Shown piece by piece: positions 1 through 5,764 of a stretch of DNA of 5,764 nucleotides (positions are counted from its first letter, which is position 1; the number at the start of each line of letters is the position of its first letter). Source of the stretch: Gulosibacter massiliensis (GTDB lineage Bacteria > Actinomycetota > Actinomycetes > Actinomycetales > Microbacteriaceae); NCBI GenBank assembly GCA_945901035.1, contig CAMDKN010000089.1, positions 1 through 5,764 of the forward strand. Direction: 5' to 3'. Under the pieces are notes generated by a model, which saw nothing but the letters and a program-made list of their open reading frames with translations, was not told the DNA's origin and ran no database searches. A program made the position numbers and the translations under genes.

Positions 1-1302
1 CTGTTAGGTCGAGCGCTTCACGACGTTCCGCACGTCGTCTGCGATTCATCCGGCACACCCTCGGAACGATATGAGCGTTACCTTTCTGTCCTCGCGGGCG
101 ATGTTCGGGTCGTGATCGGCACTCGCTCCGCCGTGTACGCGCCGGTACAGGACCTGGAATTGATGATCGTGGTGGATGAATCCGACCCGTTGCTCGAAGA
201 GCCACACGCTCCGTATGTCCATGCGAGGGATGCCGCGGTGGTGCGTCAGTCGATCGAGGGGGGAACCCTGGTGTTCGCGTCGACGACGCCGTCGGTCGAG
301 TCAGCGCGTTTTATCGAGTTGGGCTTTGTCGAGCCGACCGCGAGTCAGCCACGACGGACGACGGTGATGCTCGCCAATGACAATCCCGACGACGAATTTT
401 CATCGCGCGCGCGAATACCCGGCTCGGCCTGGCGAGCCGTGCGTGCGGCGCTTGATGTCGGGCCCGTGCTCGTACAGGTGTCACGGCCGGGGTACTCGCC
501 GCAGGTTGTCTGTACGGCCTGTCGGACCCCCCACCGCTGTGCGGGTTGCCGTTCGCTGCTGTCGGGAAACAGCGAAGGAACCGTCTTGTGTCGCGTCTGT
601 GGGTCGCAGCCGCTCGGCGTGAAATGCGGACACTGTGGTGGACGTGAGATTTCGTGGTCGGGGGTCGGTTCGGTTCGAACCGCGGACGAATTGGGACGTG
701 CGTTCCCGAGACTTCCGGTGATCGTCGCGGACGGTGAACATCGAACCCTCGAGATTCCCCGCCGTTCCTGCTTGGGTGTTTCGACACGCGGAGCCGAACC
801 CATCGTGAGCGACGGTTACGAAGCGGTGTTGATTGTCGATGGGGATAAGGAACTGCAACGGCCGGGTTTGCGGACATCCGAGAACTGTCTCCGATGGTGG
901 GGGCACGCCGCGAGTCTCGCGGCAACCTCGGGGACACTCATTCTCGCCAACGTGGAGGGGGTGTTCGCAACGCAGTTCGCGTCCAACAATTGGGAGGACG
1001 TCGTGGCCACGGAACTGCGCGAACGACGAGCGCTCGGTTTTCCGCCCGCAACACGGGCAATCGCCGTCCGCGGAACGATTGTCGAGCTACAAGCGGTCCG
1101 CGAACTCGCCGCGGTGACGGGACACCGAATAATCGGACCGGCAGCAGACCAGGACTCGTTTCGAATAATTGTGTTGGCCGATTACCGTGCCGCACCCGCT
1201 GTGATTGCGGGAATCCGTACCCACCTCATCACCTCCGGGGCAAAATCGCTGCGCGTTCACTGCGACGACCTGTCGATTTTCGATGAACTCGACGAAGTCT
1301 GA
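1..1302 (+). CDS. priA: Primosomal protein N' (PriA), actinobacterial type, 5'-truncated by the window
   Basis: The reading frame is open from base 1 to the TGA at 1300-1302, so 433 C-terminal residues are visible; the N-terminal DNA-binding domain and Walker A region lie upstream. PriA recognises stalled forks and starts primosome assembly for replication restart in the cytoplasm. Visible residues (counted from base 1): GTRSA at about 39-43, a degenerate Walker B (VVDESD, where E. coli has DEEH), STTP replacing motif III SATP, then four CxxC pairs with Cys 171/174, 180/183, 197/200 and 209/212, which fit the PriA zinc-binding module. RTADELGRAFP and GAEP follow, then the ELRERRALGFPPA segment typical of the C-terminal domain. 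The GRAGR motif VI is absent. Actinobacterial PriA proteins are known to lack functional helicase motifs, so this is probably a helicase-inactive restart factor. The ATG at 226 or GTG at 109 inside the frame is not the start. The stop is 12 nt before fmt. Confidence 0.92.
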   Translation: MLGRALHDVPHVVCDSSGTPSERYERYLSVLAGDVRVVIGTRSAVYAPVQDLELMIVVDESDPLLEEPHAPYVHARDAAVVRQSIEGGTLVFASTTPSVESARFIELGFVEPTASQPRRTTVMLANDNPDDEFSSRARIPGSAWRAVRAALDVGPVLVQVSRPGYSPQVVCTACRTPHRCAGCRSLLSGNSEGTVLCRVCGSQPLGVKCGHCGGREISWSGVGSVRTADELGRAFPRLPVIVADGEHRTLEIPRRSCLGVSTRGAEPIVSDGYEAVLIVDGDKELQRPGLRTSENCLRWWGHAASLAATSGTLILANVEGVFATQFASNNWEDVVATELRERRALGFPPATRAIAVRGTIVELQAVRELAAVTGHRIIGPAADQDSFRIIVLADYRAAPAVIAGIRTHLITSGAKSLRVHCDDLSIFDELDEV

Positions 1303-1314
1303 AACAATGGCGTC

Positions 1315-2217
1315 ATGAGCATGCGCGTTGTCTTCGCCGGTAGCCCCGAGGTTGCGGTTCCTTACCTGCGCGCACTTCACGACAGCGCAATCACCGTCGC
1401 TGCGGTGATCTCGCGTGAGGACTCGCCGGTCGGTCGAAAGCGAGTGGTGACCCCGACGGCGGTGGCACAGGAAGCCGCGCGCCTCGGCCTGGCAACTATC
1501 AAGGCGAATTCTCCTCGGGACATCCAGATTCCTGACGTCGATTTGGGAATCGTGGTCGCCTACGGCGGAATGATTCCGGACCGACTGTTGACGCTCCCCA
1601 CCCACGGTTGGATCAACGTTCACTTCTCAGTCCTGCCGGCGTATCGTGGCTCAGCACCGCTCCAACGGGCACTGTGGGACGGGCGCGAGAGCACGGGAAT
1701 TTCGATTTTCCGTTTGGTCGCGGAACTCGATGCTGGTCCCGTTTTCGTTTCGCGTGTGATCGCTTTTGAGGCCGACGAAACGGCGTCGGACGCGCTGACG
1801 AGGATCGCGAACGACACGACCGCTGATCTTGTCGCGGTGGTTCACCAGATACTCGCGGGAACACTGTCCCCCCAGCCACAGGTTGGGGACGTGAGTTTCG
1901 CACCTCGGTTTGAGCGTGCGGACGGACGAATCAACTGGTCTGAGCCCTCCGCCGTGATTCACCACAAAATCCGAGCGGTAACACGCGAACCCGGGGCCTT
2001 CACGACCGTGGCAGACGTGCCGTTCGGAATTCTTCGAGTGAGGGCGGGAGACGGGTCGATTCGTCCCCCCGGACACGTGAACGTCACGGCATCGGGAGTG
2101 TTTGTCGGCACCGGCGATTCGACCCTCGAGTTGATCGACGTTCAGCCGCCCGGTAAACCCGGGATGGTCGCGGCTGACTGGGGTCGAGGGCTTCGCACGC
2201 TGATTGTGTTCGCGTGA
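1315..2217 (+). CDS. fmt: Methionyl-tRNA formyltransferase
   Basis: This 300-residue protein transfers a formyl group from 10-formyltetrahydrofolate to the amino group of Met on initiator tRNA, in the cytoplasm, before translation initiation. The N-terminal Rossmann-like catalytic domain (about 1-190) begins RVVFAGSPEVAVPYL and carries the expected catalytic residues: Asn101 and His103 in INVHFSVLPAYRGSAP, and Asp139 in AELDAGP. The GRKRVVTPTAV stretch near 40-50 corresponds to the family's tRNA-contacting loop. The C-terminal OB-like domain (about 205-300) has FAPRFERADGRINW and ends with a PGKPGMV/GLRTLIV segment. Length is normal for the family. The start is ATG 1315 or ATG 1321 (M-S-M-R-V-V-F); neither has a Shine-Dalgarno sequence. 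An AACAAT at 1303-1308 sits six bases before ATG 1315, a weak leaderless-type -10. The last four bases overlap the start of rsmB. Confidence 0.95.
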   Translation: MSMRVVFAGSPEVAVPYLRALHDSAITVAAVISREDSPVGRKRVVTPTAVAQEAARLGLATIKANSPRDIQIPDVDLGIVVAYGGMIPDRLLTLPTHGWINVHFSVLPAYRGSAPLQRALWDGRESTGISIFRLVAELDAGPVFVSRVIAFEADETASDALTRIANDTTADLVAVVHQILAGTLSPQPQVGDVSFAPRFERADGRINWSEPSAVIHHKIRAVTREPGAFTTVADVPFGILRVRAGDGSIRPPGHVNVTASGVFVGTGDSTLELIDVQPPGKPGMVAADWGRGLRTLIVFA

Positions 2218-3542
2218 CGACCGCGCGCGAGGTCGCGTTGGACGTCACGACGTTGATTCGGACGGACGGTGCGTACGCGAATCTGGTTCTGCCCAATGCG
2301 ATTCGCGCTGCACACCTGAGCCCCCGAGACGCGGGTCACGCAACCGACTTGACCTACGGAACACAGCGGTGGAGGGGTTACCTCGATGCAATCCTCGACC
2401 AGTGCGTGACGGGTTCACTGCGACGTGTCGATGCGGGAGTGCGTGACCTGTTGCGTCTGGCGTCCTTCGAGTTGGTCATCCGGGATGAGCCGCCCCACAT
2501 CGTCAATGAATGGGTGATGCAGGCGAAGAAACGATTCCGCCGTGCGACGGGCTTTGTAAACGGCATTCTTCGCACGGTTTCGTCGCGTTCGGGAGCCGAA
2601 TGGCGTCAGCTCATCGAAAACCAGGGAACGGAAACTTCGATGAGAGCGACACTGTGGTCTCACCCGCAGTGGATCGTCGACGAGTACGTCGCACTCGTTG
2701 GTGAACTCGAGGTTGACGAGTTGCTCGCCGCGAATAACGATCCGCCGACCCCGACGCTGATAGCACTTCCGGGTGTAGCGTCAATCCCCGTCGGCGCGGT
2801 CGCGACGGCACTGTCGCCCTACGGCTTCACGTCTCCGGGCGGATCGCTCGTCGCGATCGACGGAGTCTCCGAGGGGACGGTTCGCGTCCAAGACGAGGGC
2901 TCGCAACTAGCCGCTCTGACTCTCGTCGGCGCGATGCCGGTGCGATCCGGCGAACGGTGGCTCGATCTGTGCGCAGGTCCAGGCGGGAAGACCGCGGTGT
3001 TGGCGGCGTTCGCCGCACCAGCCTCCATTGAACTCGTGGCCAACGAACTGCAACCGCACCGCGCGGAGTTGGTGCGCCGCTCGATCGACCCGTTTGTCGA
3101 CGGAGTGACGATATCGGTGATGGATGGACGAGAACTGTGCGCCGCTAACCCCGGTGCGTTCGACAGAATCCTGGTGGATGCGCCGTGTACGGGCTTGGGC
3201 GCGCTGCGGCGGCGTCCCGAGTCGCGCTGGCGCAAGAGCCTCGATGACGTCCCGAACCTCGTCACCCTGCAGCGCGCTTTACTGAGTTCCGCTCTCGACG
3301 CTCTGTCGGTGGAGGGGGTTGTTGCGTATGTGACATGCTCGCCGTTGACGGCGGAAACGGTGGACGTGGTGCAGTGGATTTTGTCTCGCCATCCCGACGC
3401 GATTGCAATCGACACCGCTCCGGTCATGACACAAATCGCACCGTCTCTTGCCGACGCAGCACGCGGAACAGCGGTGCAGTTGTATCCCCACCGGCACCAC
3501 ACGGACGCGATGTTCGTGCAGCTGATTCGTCGAACGCGGTAA
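2214..3542 (+). CDS. rsmB: 16S rRNA (cytosine-967-C5)-methyltransferase RsmB (Sun/Fmu)
   Basis: This 442-residue protein fits RsmB, which uses S-adenosylmethionine to methylate C967 of 16S rRNA. The N-terminal region (about 1-125) resembles the NusB-like RNA-binding domain, with LTYGTQRWRGYLD near 46-58 and FVNGILR at 114-120. The C-terminal methyltransferase domain starts near VQDEGSQLAAL (225-235). It has SAM motif I DLCAGPGGKT (251-260), motif IV DAPCTGLGALRRRPE (322-336) with Cys325, and motif VI TCSPLTAET (374-382) with Cys375, the expected nucleophile of m5C RNA methyltransferases. The GTG start is chosen because the GTGA overlap with the fmt stop is the classical arrangement for translational coupling, and because the NusB-like homology begins right after it. 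The exact target base is inferred from family membership; another m5C RNA methyltransferase of the NOL1/NOP2/Sun family is possible but less likely given the NusB domain and gene order. Confidence 0.94.
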   Translation: MTTAREVALDVTTLIRTDGAYANLVLPNAIRAAHLSPRDAGHATDLTYGTQRWRGYLDAILDQCVTGSLRRVDAGVRDLLRLASFELVIRDEPPHIVNEWVMQAKKRFRRATGFVNGILRTVSSRSGAEWRQLIENQGTETSMRATLWSHPQWIVDEYVALVGELEVDELLAANNDPPTPTLIALPGVASIPVGAVATALSPYGFTSPGGSLVAIDGVSEGTVRVQDEGSQLAALTLVGAMPVRSGERWLDLCAGPGGKTAVLAAFAAPASIELVANELQPHRAELVRRSIDPFVDGVTISVMDGRELCAANPGAFDRILVDAPCTGLGALRRRPESRWRKSLDDVPNLVTLQRALLSSALDALSVEGVVAYVTCSPLTAETVDVVQWILSRHPDAIAIDTAPVMTQIAPSLADAARGTAVQLYPHRHHTDAMFVQLIRRTR

Positions 3543-3545
3543 CCT
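3540..3545 (+). promoter_or_regulatory. Probable -10 box of a leaderless promoter for rpe
   Basis: TAACCT fits the actinobacterial TANNNT -10 pattern. It ends seven bases before the rpe ATG (3553), the distance at which transcription would begin on the start codon itself. It overlaps the TAA stop of rsmB, and there is no Shine-Dalgarno sequence before rpe, which agrees with leaderless translation. No good -35 box is visible. A six-base motif can occur by chance, so this is suggestive only; rpe may also be read through from upstream. Confidence 0.45.
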
Positions 3546-3552
3546 GACGACC

Positions 3553-4218
3553 ATGACCGTTCGAATCAACCCGAGCATTCTCAGTGCCGATTTTGCCAAC
3601 ATCGCGCAGGAATTGTCGCGAATTGACAACGCCGACTTCGTGCACGTTGACGTGATGGACAACCACTTCGTCCCGAACCTGACCTTTGGACCGCAGATGG
3701 TGGAACGTATCAAGGCGACCTCACCGATACCCCTCGATGTTCACCTGATGATTGCCGACCAGGACACCTGGGCTCCGGGTTATGCCGAACAGGGTGCGGA
3801 ATCGGTCACTCTTCACGTTGAAGCCACAACGGACCCGGTTGCAACCGCCCAGCGGATTCGCGATATCGGAGCCCGCGTGGGGATTGCGCTCAAACCCGGC
3901 ACGCCGTTTGCGGACATCGTCGACATCGCGCACCATTTTGACCAGATTTTGGTGATGACGGTGGAACCGGGGTTCGGGGGACAGGCATTCATGGAATCGC
4001 AATTGAACAAGGTGCGTGAGGTCGCGGCCTTCCGTGCCTCAACGGGAACCGAGTTCTGGATTCAGGTCGACGGCGGGGTGACCGAGCAGACCATCGAATT
4101 GGCAGCAGAGGCGGGTGCCGACACATTCGTGGCGGGGTCGGCGGTCTATGGCACGGACAACGCCTCACTCGCCGTGGAGAACCTCCGTAAGATTGCCCGA
4201 GATCACTCACACCGATAG
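3553..4218 (+). CDS. rpe: Ribulose-phosphate 3-epimerase
   Basis: This 221-residue TIM-barrel enzyme interconverts D-ribulose 5-phosphate and D-xylulose 5-phosphate in the pentose phosphate pathway (cytoplasm). It starts INPSILSADFANIAQEL, the family N-terminal signature, with the Ser/Asp of the first strand. Metal and catalytic residues are all present: His31 and Asp33 in HVDVMDNHFVPNLTFG, His64 in LDVHLMI, and Asp173 in QVDGGV. The MTVEPGFGGQ loop is at 135-144, and AGSAVYG (194-200) forms the phosphate-binding site. Length is normal. The ATG at 3553 is favoured because it directly precedes the conserved N-terminus, follows rsmB by 10 nt, and lies seven bases after a TAACCT box. There is no Shine-Dalgarno sequence. 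The gene is intact with no odd features. Confidence 0.96.
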   Translation: MTVRINPSILSADFANIAQELSRIDNADFVHVDVMDNHFVPNLTFGPQMVERIKATSPIPLDVHLMIADQDTWAPGYAEQGAESVTLHVEATTDPVATAQRIRDIGARVGIALKPGTPFADIVDIAHHFDQILVMTVEPGFGGQAFMESQLNKVREVAAFRASTGTEFWIQVDGGVTEQTIELAAEAGADTFVAGSAVYGTDNASLAVENLRKIARDHSHR

Positions 4219-4221
4219 GAG
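4217..4221 (+). promoter_or_regulatory. Shine-Dalgarno site of the FKBP gene
   Basis: AGGAG starts within the rpe stop codon and lies four bases before ATG 4226. It selects this start over upstream in-frame ATGs buried inside rpe and suggests translation from the rpe transcript. Confidence 0.7.
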
Positions 4222-4225
4222 CGCT

Positions 4226-4582
4226 ATGGAAAAGCCTGAGATTGAACCGACGCTGGGACCCGAACCGACCGAACTCGTCATCGAGGACATCACCGTCGGT
4301 TCCGGAGACGCAGCCGACCCCGGGGCGACCGTCGAGGTTCACTACCTCGGAGTCACGTTCGAGGGCGAGGAGTTCGACGCCTCGTGGAATCGTGGCGAGA
4401 GCATCGAGTTCCCGTTGAACGGACTGATTCGTGGGTGGCAGGAAGGCATTCCCGGAATGAAAGTCGGTGGCCGTCGAAAGTTAGTGTGTCCGCCGGAGTG
4501 GGCCTACGGTCCCGCGGGCGGGGGGCACCGCCTGTCGGGCCAGACCCTCGTGTTCGTTATCGATCTGCTGGCGGTCCGCTAG
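4226..4582 (+). CDS. FKBP-type peptidyl-prolyl cis-trans isomerase, cytoplasmic
   Basis: This 118-residue single-domain FKBP catalyses cis-trans isomerisation of Xaa-Pro bonds during protein folding. Residues matching the FKBP12 pocket are present: Tyr40 (VHYLG), Phe50-Asp51 (EEFDASWNRG), Phe62, Ile68 and Trp71 (GLIRGWQEGI), Tyr94 (WAYG) and Phe110 (LVFVIDLL), so it should be active and able to bind FK506-like ligands in principle. The 80s loop reads GPAGGGHRLSG instead of the more widespread IPP-containing loop, a variant I recall from actinobacterial FKBPs. The roughly 15-residue N-terminal extension (EKPEIEPTLGPEPTEL) is also typical of that group. There is no signal peptide or membrane segment. 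An in-frame ATG at 4115 would extend it into rpe and is rejected. The gene is seven bases after rpe and probably cotranscribed with it. Confidence 0.93.
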   Translation: MEKPEIEPTLGPEPTELVIEDITVGSGDAADPGATVEVHYLGVTFEGEEFDASWNRGESIEFPLNGLIRGWQEGIPGMKVGGRRKLVCPPEWAYGPAGGGHRLSGQTLVFVIDLLAVR

Positions 4583-4587
4583 AAGGT

Positions 4588-4593
4588 TACGAT
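4588..4593 (+). promoter_or_regulatory. Probable -10 box of a leaderless promoter (relic hisE / trpE)
   Basis: TACGAT matches TANNNT and is followed by six bases and then the GTG at 4600, a spacing expected if the transcript begins on that GTG. No Shine-Dalgarno sequence sits at a normal distance; AGAAGG at 4581-4586 is 13 bases away. No convincing -35 hexamer is visible around 4563-4571. If active, it is the most likely promoter for trpE. Confidence 0.5.
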
Positions 4594-4599
4594 TGAACG

Positions 4600-4674
4600 G
4601 TGAAAACTTTCGACCAACTGTATTCGGAGCTTCTCGTCGTTCAGGCAAAGACTCGGACCGGTAACGGACGGTGA
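4600..4674 (+). pseudogene. hisE: Truncated relic of hisE (phosphoribosyl-ATP pyrophosphatase N-terminus), now a 24-codon leader ORF
   Basis: The GTG-initiated frame encodes 24 residues with KTFDQLYSEL followed by AKTRTGNG, then TGA. Intact actinobacterial HisE proteins, as I recall them, start (M/V)KTF(D/E)xLFxEL, then a short linker, TRPxGSGTV, and run to about 87 residues. The match therefore covers the first 24 positions and then ends; the catalytic part (the EEAxE helices that bind metal) is missing. HisE hydrolyses phosphoribosyl-ATP in the second step of histidine synthesis; this fragment cannot. The rest of hisE is not found downstream, where trpE starts ten bases after the TGA. The ORF is in the same frame as trpE and its stop overlaps the trpE Shine-Dalgarno site, so it may still be translated as a leader coupled to trpE. 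It has no Trp codons. Chance resemblance or an unrelated small peptide remains possible. Confidence 0.6.
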
Positions 4675-4678
4675 GGTG
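4673..4678 (+). promoter_or_regulatory. Shine-Dalgarno site of trpE
   Basis: GAGGTG is complementary to the 3' end of 16S rRNA and lies five bases before GTG 4684, fixing the trpE start. It overlaps the TGA (4672-4674) of the preceding 24-codon ORF, which would place a terminating ribosome on the trpE initiation site. Confidence 0.7.
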
Positions 4679-4683
4679 CGGTC

Positions 4684-5764
4684 GTGACCACCACCCGGGC
4701 CGAGTTTGACGCCGCGGTTGCAGCGGGACCCGTCGTCACTGTCCTCACAACGGTTTTCATCGATGGAGTTTCACCGGTTGCCCTGTACGCACACCTCACG
4801 AACGGTGCACCGGGGACTTTTCTGCTCGAGTCTGCCGAGCAGGGTGGAATTTGGTCGCGCTATTCCTTCGTCGGATTGTCGGCATGGGGTTGCTTGACCG
4901 AGGACAATGACCACTCGGTGTGGTTGGACTATGGGTTGTCGGAGTCCGCCGCATTTGGCGGCCGCGTCCCCAAACTCCGGTTGGACGCTCTGGACGCGCT
5001 CTACGCCCGCTGGGCGTCGCCGGCGTCAACCGATTTACTCCCGCTCACGAGTGGGTTGGTGGGCTATTTGGGTTGGGACACGATTCGCGAAATCGAACAT
5101 CTGCCCGACGCACCCCCCGATGAATCGGGTGTTCCGCACCAATCGATGCTGTTTGTACGTGACCTGCTCGTCTTCGACCATAAAACCTCGCTTCTTCACA
5201 TCTCCACCGCGGTTCTCGTTTCCAAAAACCCCGACGACGATTGGGAGGCGGCCAGACGCCGTCTTGACGATATTGCCCGCCGATTGCGTACCGAGCTGGC
5301 CCTTGAGCCGTTGGCTCCGCCCGAGTCCACGGTGGTTGCACCGACTGCTCGCACCGAGAAGAACGACTTTCTCGCGACGATCGATGTCGCCAAGAACTTC
5401 ATCCGCGACGGTGACGTGTTCCAGGTCGTTGTGTCGCAGCGGTTCGACATCCCGCTGGTCGCCTCGAGCGTTGATGTGTATCGAATGTTGCGAGCGCTCA
5501 ACCCGTCTCCGTATATGTATCTGCTGAGCCTGGAGAACGCGTCGGGAGAAGCTTTCGCTGTTGTCGGTTCGTCGCCCGAGGCACTGGTCAAAGTGACCGA
5601 AGGCCGTGTCTTTAGTCACCCCATCGCTGGTAGCCGTCCCCGCGGTGATACGCCGGAGCGAGACGGCCAATTGGCCGACGAACTCCTCGCCGACCAGAAA
5701 GAACGGGCAGAACACCTGATGCTCGTTGACCTCGCCCGCAACGACCTGTCGCGGGTCTCCGTGT
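4684..5764 (+). CDS. trpE: Anthranilate synthase component I, 3'-truncated by the window
   Basis: The frame is open from GTG 4684 to the window end: 360 codons of a protein usually 500-530 residues long. TrpE converts chorismate to anthranilate, using ammonia supplied by the glutamine amidotransferase partner TrpG, as the first committed step of tryptophan synthesis. The N-terminal domain has the LLES element (47-50, in GTFLLESAEQGGIWSRYSF), part of the site for feedback inhibition by Trp. The chorismate-binding domain starts near 225, with DGDVFQVVVSQRF (242-254), NPSPYMYLL (273-281, also at the Trp site), VGSSPE (294-299), HPIAGSRPRG (312-321) and ERAEHLMLVDLARNDLSRV (340-358), where His344 matches the catalytic histidine region. 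Most TrpE proteins have AGTR where this has AGSR. The start is supported by the GAGGTG site five bases upstream. PabB and other chorismate-utilising enzymes are less likely because of LLES and PIAG. Confidence 0.95.
   Translation, partial: MTTTRAEFDAAVAAGPVVTVLTTVFIDGVSPVALYAHLTNGAPGTFLLESAEQGGIWSRYSFVGLSAWGCLTEDNDHSVWLDYGLSESAAFGGRVPKLRLDALDALYARWASPASTDLLPLTSGLVGYLGWDTIREIEHLPDAPPDESGVPHQSMLFVRDLLVFDHKTSLLHISTAVLVSKNPDDDWEAARRRLDDIARRLRTELALEPLAPPESTVVAPTARTEKNDFLATIDVAKNFIRDGDVFQVVVSQRFDIPLVASSVDVYRMLRALNPSPYMYLLSLENASGEAFAVVGSSPEALVKVTEGRVFSHPIAGSRPRGDTPERDGQLADELLADQKERAEHLMLVDLARNDLSRVSV

Larger units (their letters stand above)
4583..4683 (+). other. Intergenic region between the FKBP gene and trpE
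   Basis: This 101-nt stretch is the only appreciable gap in the window. It contains a -10-like TACGAT, a 24-codon ORF resembling the start of hisE, and the trpE Shine-Dalgarno site. I see no strong stem-loop followed by a T run, so no intrinsic terminator or trp attenuator. Only short weak pairings exist, such as ACCG 4657-4660 with CGGT 4669-4672. Confidence 0.6.

Noticed and set aside
311..937. 208-residue Arg-rich open frame on the minus strand
   Set aside because: It is antisense to priA, has low-complexity Arg/Pro/Ser composition and no domain, so it is a shadow frame.
2819..3502. 227-residue open frame on the minus strand
   Set aside because: It is antisense to the rsmB methyltransferase domain; its Arg/Ser-rich composition is typical of a shadow frame.
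4115..4582. Longer FKBP start inside rpe (ATG 4115)
   Set aside because: The extra residues are out-of-frame rpe sequence without FKBP similarity, while ATG 4226 has a Shine-Dalgarno site and begins the recognised N-terminus.
4583..4683. Possible trp attenuator or T-box upstream of trpE
   Set aside because: The leader ORF has no Trp codon, no strong hairpin with a T run is present, and the region is too short for a T-box.
4907..5527. 206-residue + strand frame inside trpE
   Set aside because: It is out of frame with a clearly recognised TrpE and has a biased Arg/Ser/Pro/Thr composition; no supporting start site or motif.
5035..5715. 226-residue open frame on the minus strand
   Set aside because: It lies wholly antisense to trpE, shows no recognisable motif, and is the kind of shadow frame expected in high-GC coding DNA.
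1..5764. A novel defence, mobile or biosynthetic system
   Set aside because: Every gene is a recognisable housekeeping family; no transposase, integrase, repeat array, tRNA or unknown ORF cluster is seen.

Overview
The window is an ordinary chromosomal housekeeping segment from a high-GC Gram-positive bacterium (Actinobacteria). GC looks to be about 60% by eye; it was not counted. The best guess is a member of or near the Microbacteriaceae. Support comes from a PriA of the degenerate actinobacterial type (GAEP motif, no GRAGR motif VI, eight zinc cysteines), an actinobacterial-type FKBP (EEFDASWNRG and GPAGGGHRLSG), GTG starts, and starts preceded by a TANNNT box instead of a Shine-Dalgarno sequence. 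The family-level assignment is inference.

Layout: all genes are on the + strand and tightly packed. (1) 1-1302 is the 3' part of priA, cut by the window edge. (2) 1315-2217 is fmt, 12 nt further on. (3) 2214-3542 is rsmB, overlapping fmt by 4 nt (GTGA). (4) 3553-4218 is rpe, 10 nt after rsmB, with a probable leaderless promoter on the rsmB stop. (5) 4226-4582 is a cytoplasmic FKBP-type prolyl isomerase with its own Shine-Dalgarno site. (6) 4583-4683 is the only real intergenic gap. (7) 4684 to the window end is the 5' part of trpE, 360 codons visible.

Together the genes cover replication restart (PriA), formylation of initiator tRNA (Fmt), 16S rRNA m5C967 methylation (RsmB), the pentose phosphate pathway (Rpe), protein folding (FKBP) and the first committed step of tryptophan synthesis (TrpE). 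The priA-fmt-rsmB-rpe order is a familiar actinobacterial block.

The one notable thing is in the 101-nt gap. It holds a 24-codon ORF (4600-4674) whose start closely resembles the N-terminus of HisE (phosphoribosyl-ATP pyrophosphatase), but it stops after 24 residues. It has a -10-like TACGAT six bases before its GTG, lies in the same frame as trpE, and its TGA overlaps trpE's Shine-Dalgarno sequence. I read it as the scar of a deletion that removed most of hisE and whatever followed it, leaving the hisE promoter and start to drive trpE, possibly as a translated leader. I saw no mobile element, CRISPR array, RNA gene, convincing terminator or undescribed multi-gene system.
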